64,000 bases of DNA from Thiovibrio frasassiensis (GTDB lineage Bacteria > Desulfobacterota > Desulfobulbia > Desulfobulbales > Desulfurivibrionaceae), in the NCBI RefSeq assembly GCF_029607905.1, contig NZ_JAPHEH010000001.1, forward strand, positions 1,083,530 through 1,147,529, in the 5' to 3' direction. The translations under genes and the position numbers were made by a program. Under the pieces are notes generated by a model. It searched no databases and was not told where the DNA came from. It saw only the letters and a list, made by a program, of their open reading frames with translations. Shown here in pieces: positions 44,569 through 52,735 of this stretch (position 1 is the stretch's first letter; each line of letters begins with the position of its first letter).

Positions 44569-45828
44569 GTGAAGGGTGGAGCAAAAGAGTTGCGGGATTT
44601 GGAGCTGGTCAATCGGCTTCTGGACAGTTTTTCCCGGATTTCCGGGGTGATCAATACCCCCCGCCTTGACTATGCTGCGCGCCTTGGCCGGATACTCGAG
44701 GTCATTCTCGAGTATCTGCGGGTGGAGCAAGGCTCCCTCATGGTCCTTGAGCGAAAAAAATACCTGGTGGTCCGGGCGGCGAGCCGGCCTGAGATTATTG
44801 GTCATGAGCAGACCATCGAGAAGGAGCGCTCCGTGGCGGCTTGGGTAGCCAGGCATCAGGAGCCCCTTTTTATCAAGGATATTGCCAAGGATAGCCGTTT
44901 TGACACCATGTGCCGCGGCAGCTATCGGCGCAATTCGCTGCTCTCCATGCCGATCCTCCATAAGGGCAAGGTGCTCGGGGTCATCAATGTCACCGATAAA
45001 ATCGGGGATCGGGATCTGCTCAAGGAGGACATCACCCGTCTTTTTGATTTCAGCAGCGTCATCCTCTCCCTCTTGGTTCAGGAAAATCTCCAGCAGGACC
45101 TCCGCCGTCAGCAGCGCATCCTCCGGGAGCGCAACAAGGAACTGCGTCATCAGGAGACCTTGCGTGCCGAACTCTCCAGTATGCTGGTCCATGACCTCAA
45201 GGGCCCCCTTTCCGAGGTGGTGGCCAACCTTGATATCCTTTCCTACACCGTTTCCGAGGAAAACCGCGAGTTTCTGGAGTCGGCCCAGATAGGGTGCGAC
45301 CGGGCGGTGCGCATGGTTTCCAATCTGGTGAGCATCGGCAAGATCGAAGACGGTAAGCTTACGCCCATCAAGGAGGTTGTCGCCCCTGGGCCCATGCTGG
45401 CTGAATGCCTGAGCAGCATCAAGGGCATGGCCAGGATCAAGGATGTGGCGCTGATCTTGGAGGTGCAAGAGGATCTGCCCCAGATTGCCCTGGACCGCAT
45501 CCTCATCTTGCGGGTATTGCAGAATCTGCTGACCAATGCTTTGGGGTATTGCCCGAGCAACACCACGATCCGTTTCGGCTGTCGTCGGGTGGTGGGCAAA
45601 AAGCAGCTTGAATTTTATGTGCAGGATCAAGGTCCTGGAATACCCGCATCGAAGCACCGCGCCATTTTTGAGAAGTACGCCAGAATTTCCAACAAGCAGG
45701 ATGCCCTGGTCGGTACCGGGCTTGGCCTCTATTTTTGCCGACTGGCTGTGGAGATTCACCGGGGCAGGATCTTCGTCGAGAGCGAGCCGGGGAAAGGGTC
45801 TCGTTTTAATTTTACCTTGCCCCTGTAA
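44569..45828 (+). CDS. GAF-domain sensor histidine kinase (cytoplasmic)
   Basis: 419 residues from the GTG at 44569 (AAAGGGG just upstream; a TTG at 44533 lacks this). A GAF domain spans about 25-175 and a coiled coil about 175-205. A HisKA domain has phosphoacceptor H208 (VHDLKGP), and the HATPase domain has N-box NLLTNALGY, G1 DQGPGIP and G2 GTGLGLYFC. There are no membrane spans, so it senses a cytoplasmic signal. The response regulator-TPR gene starts 39 bp downstream and is the likely partner. Confidence 0.93.
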   Translation: MKGGAKELRDLELVNRLLDSFSRISGVINTPRLDYAARLGRILEVILEYLRVEQGSLMVLERKKYLVVRAASRPEIIGHEQTIEKERSVAAWVARHQEPLFIKDIAKDSRFDTMCRGSYRRNSLLSMPILHKGKVLGVINVTDKIGDRDLLKEDITRLFDFSSVILSLLVQENLQQDLRRQQRILRERNKELRHQETLRAELSSMLVHDLKGPLSEVVANLDILSYTVSEENREFLESAQIGCDRAVRMVSNLVSIGKIEDGKLTPIKEVVAPGPMLAECLSSIKGMARIKDVALILEVQEDLPQIALDRILILRVLQNLLTNALGYCPSNTTIRFGCRRVVGKKQLEFYVQDQGPGIPASKHRAIFEKYARISNKQDALVGTGLGLYFCRLAVEIHRGRIFVESEPGKGSRFNFTLPL

Positions 45829-45867
45829 TACAGAGCTGATACGCGCAGCAAAGGGAAGAAAAGCAGG

Positions 45868-47031
45868 ATGAAGCTTAAAGCGCCAAAAGATATGGTTTTT
45901 CTTGTCGTGGACGACATCGACAATATGCGCCGTTCGGTCAAGGCCATGCTGAAGTTGGTCCATTTCGGCAAGGAATTTTATGAGGCGGCCAATGGGCGGG
46001 ATGCCTGGAAGCTTCTCCAGACCGAAAATATCGTCATCGATTTTATTATCTGTGATTATAACATGCCCTATATGTCGGGCACCGAGCTGCTGGGCTTGAT
46101 TCGGGCCACCAAGAAATGGCGCGATATCCCCTTTCTCATGGTCACCGCCGAAGCCAACATGGATATTGTCGCGGAAGCGGCCGAGCATGATGTTGACGCT
46201 TACATGACCAAACCCTTTGTCACCGCGACATTGGAGCAGAAGGTTATGGAGTTGCTGGGACAGATCAACAACCCCTCGCTCTTCAACCAGCTATTACTCC
46301 AGGCGCGCACCCTTGAGGAAAAGGGCGACCTCGACGGTGCCATTGCCAAAGCCACGGAGGCCGCCAAGCTCAATGACCGTTCTTCCAAACCGTATCGGGA
46401 ACTTGGGAAGCTCTTCGGGAAAAAGGGCGACCTGAAAAAAGCCCAGCTCTGCTTTGAAAAGGCGGTTGAGATCAATCGGCTCGACGTCAGTTCCTATCAT
46501 GCCCTGGGCCAGATTTATTACCGTCTCGGCAAGATGGAAATGGCCATGGAAAATTTCAACCGGGCCATGGAGATCAGTCCGAGGCATGCGGACCGGGCCA
46601 TGAATTTCGCCAAGCTGCTCATCAAGAAGAACCAGCTTCCCGAGGCGGAAAAAGTTCTGCGCCTGGTGTTGAAATCAAAGGGTAACGATATCGATTTTAA
46701 GGAAGATATTGCCGAGACCTGTATTGGTTGCGGCCTGGGGGAGCTGGCGGTTAAATGCTACCGTGAGGTGTTGAAGGCGGATCCGGAACGCATCTACCTG
46801 AACAAGAAAATCGGCATGGCCCTGTATACCGCCGGCGATCCCAATGAAGCAGTCAAGGTGATGGAAAAGGCGGCGGAGAAATCCTCCGATGATCTTGAGT
46901 TGTTTCTTACTCTGGGCAAAGCCTATTTTAATATGAAGCAGTTGGTGCGGGCCGACCAGTGGGTTTCGAAGGTGCTTCGTATTGACCCCAAACACAAGGA
47001 AGCCCGTGCCATTCTGGATAAATGTCTCTAG
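45868..47031 (+). CDS. response regulator receiver-TPR protein
   Basis: 387 residues. The receiver domain (about 8-130) keeps the acidic pair VDDIDN, phosphoacceptor D63 (ICDYNMP) and the Lys in MTKPF, and resembles CheY. From about 145 to the end come some six TPR-like helical repeats (for example AKLNDRSSKPYRELGKLFG, SSYHALGQIYYRLGKMEMA), a scaffold for protein binding rather than DNA binding. It lies between a GAF kinase and a gene it overlaps by 10 bp, so phosphorylation probably controls docking to a partner, perhaps the next gene product. Confidence 0.93.
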   Translation: MKLKAPKDMVFLVVDDIDNMRRSVKAMLKLVHFGKEFYEAANGRDAWKLLQTENIVIDFIICDYNMPYMSGTELLGLIRATKKWRDIPFLMVTAEANMDIVAEAAEHDVDAYMTKPFVTATLEQKVMELLGQINNPSLFNQLLLQARTLEEKGDLDGAIAKATEAAKLNDRSSKPYRELGKLFGKKGDLKKAQLCFEKAVEINRLDVSSYHALGQIYYRLGKMEMAMENFNRAMEISPRHADRAMNFAKLLIKKNQLPEAEKVLRLVLKSKGNDIDFKEDIAETCIGCGLGELAVKCYREVLKADPERIYLNKKIGMALYTAGDPNEAVKVMEKAAEKSSDDLELFLTLGKAYFNMKQLVRADQWVSKVLRIDPKHKEARAILDKCL

Positions 47032-49169
47032 ACCGAGCCCTCAAGTTTTCCGATAAGAAACAGGTTAATCCATCCATGGCAGCAGAATTTTCCATTCTTC
47101 TTGCTCTTCATGCCCTGAACCACGAGGGCCAGAATATCTTGGGAGAAGCCTGGGCGGATTTTCTTCTTGATCTGCGTCAGGCCCTTGCCATAAAAGGGAA
47201 AGAAGATCCTGCCAGCACCGAGGGTCTGCTGCTTTTTCATTTCTCCCAGCCGGATACCGTCGGGTTAGTGCTTCTGGAAAGCTTGTCCCGCTTAAAAAAG
47301 TTGTATGAGTGGAACGAGAACAGTGGTCCCCTGCCCCTGCAGATTGTTTTGCATCTTGAAAAAGATGGTGAACCGCCGGGTCCTGTGCACGACCCCACCG
47401 CCTCTTTCTGGGATGTTCTCCTGCGCGAACAGCCTTATGCAACCCTTCCCTTGAAACAGTATTGGGCTGAAGTTCCGTCCGGGACGAATTTGTTGTCCCA
47501 CACCTTTGCCGCGGCTGAGAACGGCTTGTATACTCTTTCCTTGTCAATTCAGGAAAGTCCGCGGATTGAGCTCTTTCCGCACCGCGCCCTTCCCCTTGCC
47601 GGCCCTCTTGCTCCCTGTTTTTATTGCGGGATGACCACCCACAAGCCTGCGGACTGTCCGGGAAAAATGTTGACCATGGCCACCCAGGGACTCTCGGTGG
47701 CAGGGTATCTGCCGTTTGAGACATTGAGCGAACTGTTTGGCAAGGCCCTGTCGGTTCAGGCTAAGCTGGCCAACACAATGGCGGCCGGGCTCACCGTCTC
47801 TGAGATCCGGCAGAGCCCGATTCTTCAGGTGTATCTTGCCTATTTTGACCTCACTCTCATTTATCAGCCCAGATTTTTGTGGAATATTGCTTTTAACACC
47901 AGCTCCAAATGGGAAGAATTGACCAAGCCGGAGATGGTCTCGGTGGACAGCCACAGCCTGCATCTTGGCCTTGATTGTCTGCGGGTTGGCCAGCACGCCC
48001 AGGCCGAGGAACTTTTTGTTGAGGAAAGCAGAAGGCCTAAGGGCAAGCAGTTTTATGCCACCATCGGTCGTGCTTTTGTCGCGTTGGAGCTCGAGCGGGA
48101 CAGCGATCTTGAGCATTTTCTGGAACATGCCGCGATCATCGCCAATTCCGACAAGGAAAAGATCTATATTTCCCTGTTGCAGTCGAGGTACTATGCCCTG
48201 CACGATGATCATTGGAAGGCAGGACATGCGCTGGATCGTGTTTTTGCAATACGCCGCGATCTTGCCGAAGGATTGTATCGGCAGGTTCAGCTTATGGTCC
48301 TCGGGGATATGGGGGATAAAGCCCTCCGCCAGCTTCGGGCCCTGGTTTCCGATCGGAAAGAGTACTTTTTGATCGCGCTTATGGATCCCCTTTTGCAGCC
48401 TGTTGTCGGCCCGGTTGAAGATCTCCTCTCGGTCCGTTTGCACGTCAAGTATCAGGAGGCCGAAGAAGCCCTGTTCAAGGCCCGGGCGGTCTGCCAGGAT
48501 CTCCAGGCCTGGTTTGCCGGGGAGGCAAGCCCCTTGGCCCTTTTGGCCGATTTAGAGGGGCTTGAAAAGCAGTTTGCCCAAGGCAGTTATTACGACCTCC
48601 TTGAGGTGGCGCACAAGGGTCAGGCGTTGTTGCGTGCCTGCTATCGGCTGCAGGAAAACGCCCTAGATGCAATGAAGACGGATATCCTCGGAATGCTCGC
48701 TGCCTGGGAGGGGTTCCGGCGTTACTGGGAGACGTATCCCTACCAATCTTTTTTTCCTAATTTTCAGGAAATTCTCCAGGCGGCTCGGGCAAAGCTCAGC
48801 GAGATAGAAGCTCTTGCCCAGCAGAACATGCATGGTCAGCTCTATTTGACTATTCAGGAGGGGCTGGCGGTGGTGCGGGGGAGTTGCGATGCCTTGAAGC
48901 CACTCTCTGCGAGGATGGCCTGGGTGAGGATTTTCTGTGACGGTGCGAAGCTTTTTGGTCGGAAATTGCTCTTGACCGAGGTTATTTTGCTGACGGGCGG
49001 GGCGTTGTTTTTCCCCTTTCTCGCCTACATGCTTGCTGACAACTCCAGTGGCATGATCGGGCTGCTGACAAATTCGTGGCTTCAGAAACAGGCCCTGCTC
49101 ATTATTACGCTGTTCGTCGCCCCGCTCATCGCACTGGGTCAGACGCTCTGGCAGATGATGGACATCTGA
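47022..49169 (+). CDS. large protein with CCHC zinc knuckle, helical repeats and C-terminal membrane anchor; unknown
   Basis: 715 residues. I do not recognise the family. The start overlaps the upstream gene by 10 bp; a second ATG at 47076 is possible. Residues about 20-190 look like a folded alpha/beta domain. Then comes a perfect CX2CX4HX4C zinc knuckle at C199-C212 (CFYCGMTTHKPADCPGK). Residues about 300-460 have TPR-like helical repeats (HSLHLGLDCLRVGQHAQAE), followed by a coiled region. Two membrane helices lie near the C-terminus (about 645-670 and 688-705), so most of the protein is probably cytoplasmic and tail-anchored. Coupling to a GAF kinase and a receiver-TPR protein points to a signalling output. 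Confidence 0.8.
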   Translation: MSLDRALKFSDKKQVNPSMAAEFSILLALHALNHEGQNILGEAWADFLLDLRQALAIKGKEDPASTEGLLLFHFSQPDTVGLVLLESLSRLKKLYEWNENSGPLPLQIVLHLEKDGEPPGPVHDPTASFWDVLLREQPYATLPLKQYWAEVPSGTNLLSHTFAAAENGLYTLSLSIQESPRIELFPHRALPLAGPLAPCFYCGMTTHKPADCPGKMLTMATQGLSVAGYLPFETLSELFGKALSVQAKLANTMAAGLTVSEIRQSPILQVYLAYFDLTLIYQPRFLWNIAFNTSSKWEELTKPEMVSVDSHSLHLGLDCLRVGQHAQAEELFVEESRRPKGKQFYATIGRAFVALELERDSDLEHFLEHAAIIANSDKEKIYISLLQSRYYALHDDHWKAGHALDRVFAIRRDLAEGLYRQVQLMVLGDMGDKALRQLRALVSDRKEYFLIALMDPLLQPVVGPVEDLLSVRLHVKYQEAEEALFKARAVCQDLQAWFAGEASPLALLADLEGLEKQFAQGSYYDLLEVAHKGQALLRACYRLQENALDAMKTDILGMLAAWEGFRRYWETYPYQSFFPNFQEILQAARAKLSEIEALAQQNMHGQLYLTIQEGLAVVRGSCDALKPLSARMAWVRIFCDGAKLFGRKLLLTEVILLTGGALFFPFLAYMLADNSSGMIGLLTNSWLQKQALLIITLFVAPLIALGQTLWQMMDI

Positions 49170-49286
49170 TTGTTTGTTTTTCCTTTTCTTGTTCCCCCGG
49201 GCCGCGATTTTCCGCTGCAATTCCTTCAGTCCTTCATCTCCGCTGCAACAATCCCTTGGAAGTTTGTCTAAAAAATCCAGAGCTGA

Positions 49287-49736
49287 TTAGAGCAAGACGA
49301 CCAGAGCGATCCCGCCCCCGATGACAGCAAGGTTGCCGGAGGCAGAGATGGCATGGAGCTTGCGAAACAGGACTCGGCTTGGGTGATCAGTGGGGGTGGT
49401 TGCGAAGGAGGGGATTTCCTTTTTTAGCGCTGCTGCTTTTGGCTCAATCACGAAGGCCTGTACTGAGCTGATAGTAAGCATGACAGCGATGATGATTGCA
49501 GAAACAGTGCGTGCGCGGCTTTTGATGCCAGCAAGACAGATGAGCGCGACAACTCCGCAAGCTAAGCCCCACAGGAAATATCCTGGGAAAAGCACGCCAA
49601 CAATGTCACCAGCCACATCTCTGTTGAAGGACTTAAAAAGGGTTGGAGTCAGGAGAAAGGTGAACAAGGATGCGCCGCCAAGCCAACACGCAATAGCCAG
49701 ACGGTACACGATTGGGGGCATCTGTTTTAGCTTCAT
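49287..49736 (-). CDS. DUF4149/TMEM205-like membrane protein
   Basis: 149 residues with GGAGGAGG just before the ATG at 49736. Four hydrophobic helices are visible (about 9-29, 43-66, 76-95, 126-149), with a charged loop containing FRKLHAISASGNL, as in the DUF4149/TMEM205-like family. Function is unknown. It is the last host gene before the integrated element, 152 bp from the left attachment repeat. Confidence 0.75.
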   Translation of the reverse strand: MKLKQMPPIVYRLAIACWLGGASLFTFLLTPTLFKSFNRDVAGDIVGVLFPGYFLWGLACGVVALICLAGIKSRARTVSAIIIAVMLTISSVQAFVIEPKAAALKKEIPSFATTPTDHPSRVLFRKLHAISASGNLAVIGGGIALVVLL

Positions 49737-49887
49737 TTTGTCCTCCTCCAGGCAGAGAGTACATCCAAAGCGGTTTTGGTATGTGATTGGCAGGATTCGA
49801 TACTTACAAGTAGGATGGGGATTGGAGACAATGGCAGCTGAACAAACACAGGGCCTGTGAACGTGTCATGAACCCCTTGGTATTTGG

Positions 49888-49938
49888 TGGTGCGCCCGAG
49901 AGGATTCGAACCTCTGACCTACGGCTTAGAAGGCCGGT
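49888..49938 (-). repeat. attL: duplicated 3' half of tRNA-Arg
   Basis: 51 bp identical to 61602-61652, covering the tRNA from the base before the anticodon stem to CCA on the minus strand. There is no 5' half, so it is not a functional tRNA. It marks the left junction. Confidence 0.93.
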
Positions 49939-49995
49939 TTTAAAATAAAATAACTTGCTGATTTTTCGTGATTTGATAAAATAAAAAATATTTAT

Positions 49996-50015
49996 TGGGA
50001 CACTCATGGGACACT
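49996..50015 (+). promoter_or_regulatory. left pair of TGGGACAC boxes, probable integrase arm sites
   Basis: TGGGACACT at 49996-50004 and 50007-50015, same orientation, exactly 11 bp apart, between attL and the integrase gene. The same pair with the same spacing occurs at the right end (61501-61520). Confidence 0.6.
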
Positions 50016-50041
50016 AGACTTCAAAAACAAGGCTTTCCATT

Positions 50042-51034
50042 ATGGCAGTTATCGAAAAAAGAGGACCCTACCAATGGCGGGTCAAAATTCGTAAAAAGGG
50101 TTGCCCCACCCAAACTATAACCAAGAAATCAAAAAAAGAAGCCGAGGCCTGGGCGCGTAAGGTTGAATCCGAAATAGAGCGCGGCGTTTTCATTTCTAGT
50201 AGCGCTGCAGAGCAAACCACAATTGCTGAGGTTCTCGACCGTTATGAAAGGGAAGTTTTTCCGCGTTTGGCCGATGGCGGGAAAAGAGAAAGCTTCCGCT
50301 TAACCCTCCTCAAAGCCCACTTTGGCCCCCTCTCTCTTGCTGCCCTGCGCAGTAACCATGTTGCGGCTTTTCGCGATCAGCGTCTCAAGCAAGTTTCTGC
50401 ACAATCAGTAAAGCACGAGTTGGGCCTTCTCAATCGAACTCTGAAATTTGCCCAAATCGACTGCGGCATCCATATTCCGCACGGTCTGCCGACCACCCAA
50501 ATCCGTATGCCCAAGTTGCCGGCCGGTCGGGATCGTCGGTTACGTGACAGCGAAGAACAGCGTCTCATTGAGGCGGCAATAGCCTGTAAAAGCAAGGAAA
50601 TTGAAAACATCATCTTGTTTGCCCTGGAAACGGCAGCGCGGCGTAGCGAGATTGCCGCCATGCGATGGGAGCACGTTGATCTCAAAAGGCGAATATGGGT
50701 CATCCCTTTTTTAGAAACGAAAAAAAGTCCCAGGACAGTTCCTCTTTCTCCAAAGGCCAAGGAAATTTTAGAAAGCCTTCCCCGTCGGATCGATGGAAGC
50801 GTCTGGGGGATGGCAGAGGACAGCATCACCCAAGCCTTTGGCCGGATATGCCAGCGGGCGGGAATTGACGACCTGCGTTTTCATGATCTTCGTCACGAAG
50901 CGACCAGTCGCCTTTTCGAGAGGCCGGGATGGGGAATAATGGAGGTGGCTAGTGTCACCGGTCACAAAACCCTTACTATGCTGAAACGCTATACCCATCT
51001 ACGCGCTGAGGATTTGGCGGTGAAGATGGGATAG
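50042..51034 (+). CDS. int: tyrosine recombinase/integrase
   Basis: 330 residues. It catalyses site-specific insertion and excision. An N-terminal SAM-like core-binding domain (about 55-140) precedes the catalytic domain. The active-site residues are readable: Arg in ETAARRSEIAAMRW, His-x-x-Arg in FHDLRHEAT, the second His in VTGHKTL, and the nucleophilic Tyr in KRYTHL. It lies 103 bp inside attL, the usual place for the integrase of an element in a tRNA gene, and probably recognises the tRNA-Arg core plus the TGGGACAC boxes. Confidence 0.95.
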   Translation: MAVIEKRGPYQWRVKIRKKGCPTQTITKKSKKEAEAWARKVESEIERGVFISSSAAEQTTIAEVLDRYEREVFPRLADGGKRESFRLTLLKAHFGPLSLAALRSNHVAAFRDQRLKQVSAQSVKHELGLLNRTLKFAQIDCGIHIPHGLPTTQIRMPKLPAGRDRRLRDSEEQRLIEAAIACKSKEIENIILFALETAARRSEIAAMRWEHVDLKRRIWVIPFLETKKSPRTVPLSPKAKEILESLPRRIDGSVWGMAEDSITQAFGRICQRAGIDDLRFHDLRHEATSRLFERPGWGIMEVASVTGHKTLTMLKRYTHLRAEDLAVKMG

Positions 51035-51082
51035 CCATTTCCTTTTAGCCTCATTTTTTACACTTTACACCGCCCTTATCAG

Positions 51083-51100
51083 TTGTTATACTTGTTATAC
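51083..51100 (+). promoter_or_regulatory. toxin-antitoxin operator/promoter
   Basis: TTGTTATAC is repeated in direct tandem (51083-51091, 51092-51100), ahead of AAGGAGG at 51114-51120 and the antitoxin ATG. The second repeat can serve as a -10 box. Tandem half-sites are typical of autoregulating ribbon-helix-helix antitoxins. Confidence 0.55.
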
Positions 51101-51126
51101 AAAAAGCATCGATAAGGAGGACGAAA

Positions 51127-51339
51127 ATGCTTGCGGTAAGACTTGAACAGGAATTGGAAGCCGAGCTCACAAAGCTTGCCGTCGCAACTGGACGCAGCAA
51201 GAGCTACTATGTAAAAGAGGCGTTGACCTCTTATCTTCAGGATCATGCAGATTATCTGCTTGCTCTTGCTGCCTTGGAGCGGCAAGAGCCGCGCACCAGT
51301 CTTGCTGATGTGAGGAAAGAACTTGGCTTGGCGCGTTGA
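51127..51339 (+). CDS. ribbon-helix-helix antitoxin (RelB/ParD-like)
   Basis: 70 residues. The N-terminal half is an RHH fold (MLAVRLEQELEAELTKLA, then GRSKSYYVKEAL), which dimerises and binds DNA. The C-terminal half (LERQEPRTSLADVRKELGL) would wrap the toxin. Its last 17 bp overlap the toxin frame, the common arrangement for coupled antitoxin-toxin pairs. It should stabilise the element in its host. Confidence 0.88.
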   Translation: MLAVRLEQELEAELTKLAVATGRSKSYYVKEALTSYLQDHADYLLALAALERQEPRTSLADVRKELGLAR

Positions 51340-51589
51340 ATTTCTTGAGAGCGCCAAACGGCAGCTAAAAAAGATCGACAGGGCTTGGCAAGAGAAGATA
51401 TTGGATTATCTTGAGGATGAGATTGCCATATTGGACGATCCTCGCACACGGGGAAAAGCCTTGGTTGGCGACAAACGTGGCCTCTGGCGATATCGAGTAG
51501 GGAATTATCGGATAATCTGCGATATCCAAGATGGAGATTTTGTAATTGCGGCAATCACAATCGGGCACCGGAAAGACATTTATAGCTGA
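51323..51589 (+). CDS. RelE/ParE-superfamily toxin
   Basis: 88 residues from a TTG at 51323 overlapping the antitoxin end. It has the RelE/ParE fold, with VEFLESAKRQLKKIDR at the start, a central PRTRGKALVGDKRGLWRYRVGNYRI, and the terminal basic AAITIGHRKDIYS. The arginines and the R-Y-R run match active RelE-type mRNA interferases, although a ParE-like gyrase target cannot be excluded. Confidence 0.9.
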   Translation: MAWRVEFLESAKRQLKKIDRAWQEKILDYLEDEIAILDDPRTRGKALVGDKRGLWRYRVGNYRIICDIQDGDFVIAAITIGHRKDIYS

Positions 51590-51627
51590 CCAGCAGACCT
51601 TGGCGAAATTATTTTTTCAGGTGAATA

Positions 51628-51900
51628 ATGATTGATATTCTTGGTTATATTAATTTTGGTTATTGGGTTTCATCTGTATTATTGTTGGGGTTCGTGATAT
51701 TTTTATGGAAAAAAAAGAATGATATTTTAATTAATTACAATAGGAAGATGCCACCGCCTGTTCTTTTTAATATTGGCATCGGCATTGCCATCGTTTCTTT
51801 TCTTATTATTACAATCTCTTCTTTGCGAGTGGCGGTTGAAAAGAAAAACGAGGCTAATGAAGCGCAACAGATTGAAGTGAGAGAAAGGCTTTTTCGATAG
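51628..51900 (+). CDS. small membrane protein, unknown
   Basis: 90 residues, markedly AT-rich compared with the host genes. Two membrane helices (about 9-28 and 45-66) flank a basic segment (WKKKNDILINYNRK). The tail is charged and helical (VEKKNEANEAQQIEVRERLF). The start has an AGGTGA-type site. It precedes another orphan gene by 13 bp. Unrecognised. Confidence 0.6.
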   Translation: MIDILGYINFGYWVSSVLLLGFVIFLWKKKNDILINYNRKMPPPVLFNIGIGIAIVSFLIITISSLRVAVEKKNEANEAQQIEVRERLFR

Positions 51901-51913
51901 AAAGGAGTAGATT

Positions 51914-52258
51914 ATGGGCCAAGAAGTCATACTCCGCAATGCTGTCCGTGAATATCTTTGTTACCAACATGAAGGCGCGAAGCGGCTTCTGGAGTTGTTT
52001 GGGGTGGTTGAAGACGCTCTGCAAAAAGGGCCGCTATCTCGGGAGCAAATAATCAAGATTATTAACCAGGGCCTTGCCGAGTCCCCAGGCTTTAGTGATC
52101 CGCAAGACCTGGAGGCCGAAATCGCTGTGCAACTTATGCGATTTCAGCGAGCAACTGGAAGGAAGATTGAAAAGGTGAATTGCGTTCGGAAAGATTACGA
52201 CACAGAGAGCTTCCCTTGTTGGGTGGCTGATATTGTATTTGCGGAAACTCAAAAGTAA
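51914..52258 (+). CDS. hypothetical protein, element cargo
   Basis: 114 residues; the ATG is preceded by AAAGGAG. Soluble and mostly helical, with an N-terminal stretch (RNAVREYLCYQHEGAKRLLEL) and a C-terminal segment with two cysteines (VNCVRKDY, FPCWVADIVF). I cannot assign it. It forms a pair with the preceding small membrane protein. The 230 bp after it hold no supported gene. Confidence 0.55.
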   Translation: MGQEVILRNAVREYLCYQHEGAKRLLELFGVVEDALQKGPLSREQIIKIINQGLAESPGFSDPQDLEAEIAVQLMRFQRATGRKIEKVNCVRKDYDTESFPCWVADIVFAETQK

Positions 52259-52489
52259 TCCGTGGTTATCCTCTCCCTTCTCTGCTTTTAAAATCTATGC
52301 CCCTTCCTTACAAGCTGAGCCGCAGGCGAGGCAGCGGAGCGTCAACAGGCTTTCCCCTGTCGGATTTTCTCCAGTTTCTTCCTCTGGCCTCCCCACAACC
52401 GCATGTCTCCCTTTTCAGGCACCGCCAAAAGCGGACTATGGCCGAAGCAATCAAGCGCGGTATGGCGCTGTCAAAGCTAACTTTCCCCC

Positions 52490-52684
52490 TTACTTCTCAG
52501 ATGAAGACTTCGCAACCGCACGATAATGCTCGTTAAGCCGTTCGAAGTACTGCTCTCCCGTGATCTTGCCGGAGAGCCAATCTTCCTGAGAGGCGATAAG
52601 CTCAGGAGGACCATTCGGCGGCTCAATTCCTTCTAAAGCTGCACTTGCCAGGGCCTGTTTGTAAGCTTCTCTGAGAGTTTCCAT
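52490..52684 (-). CDS. VbhA-like antitoxin (Fic inhibitor), no Fic partner visible
   Basis: 64 residues. The segment ASAALEGIEPP contains the (S/T)xxxEG motif by which class I Fic inhibitors block the AMP-transferase active site. The following PPELIASQEDWLSGKITGEQYFERLNEHY fits the VbhA C-terminal helices. GGAAG lies 8 nt before the ATG. A Fic protein (HPFxxGNG) would be expected beside it, but none is encoded in the element. It is either an orphan, or an immunity factor against a Fic toxin elsewhere. Confidence 0.7.
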   Translation of the reverse strand: METLREAYKQALASAALEGIEPPNGPPELIASQEDWLSGKITGEQYFERLNEHYRAVAKSSSEK

Positions 52685-52735
52685 GTCTTTTCTTCCGTGG
52701 CATCTTGGCGGTTATGTTTACTCACTACAATGTTT

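Noticed and set aside
49888-49938. Second tRNA-Arg gene
   Set aside because: Only the 3' half is present; it is the duplicated attachment core.
52259-52489. Small plus-strand frames (for example 52297-52536)
   Set aside because: No ribosome site, and the composition changes abruptly; not supported as genes.
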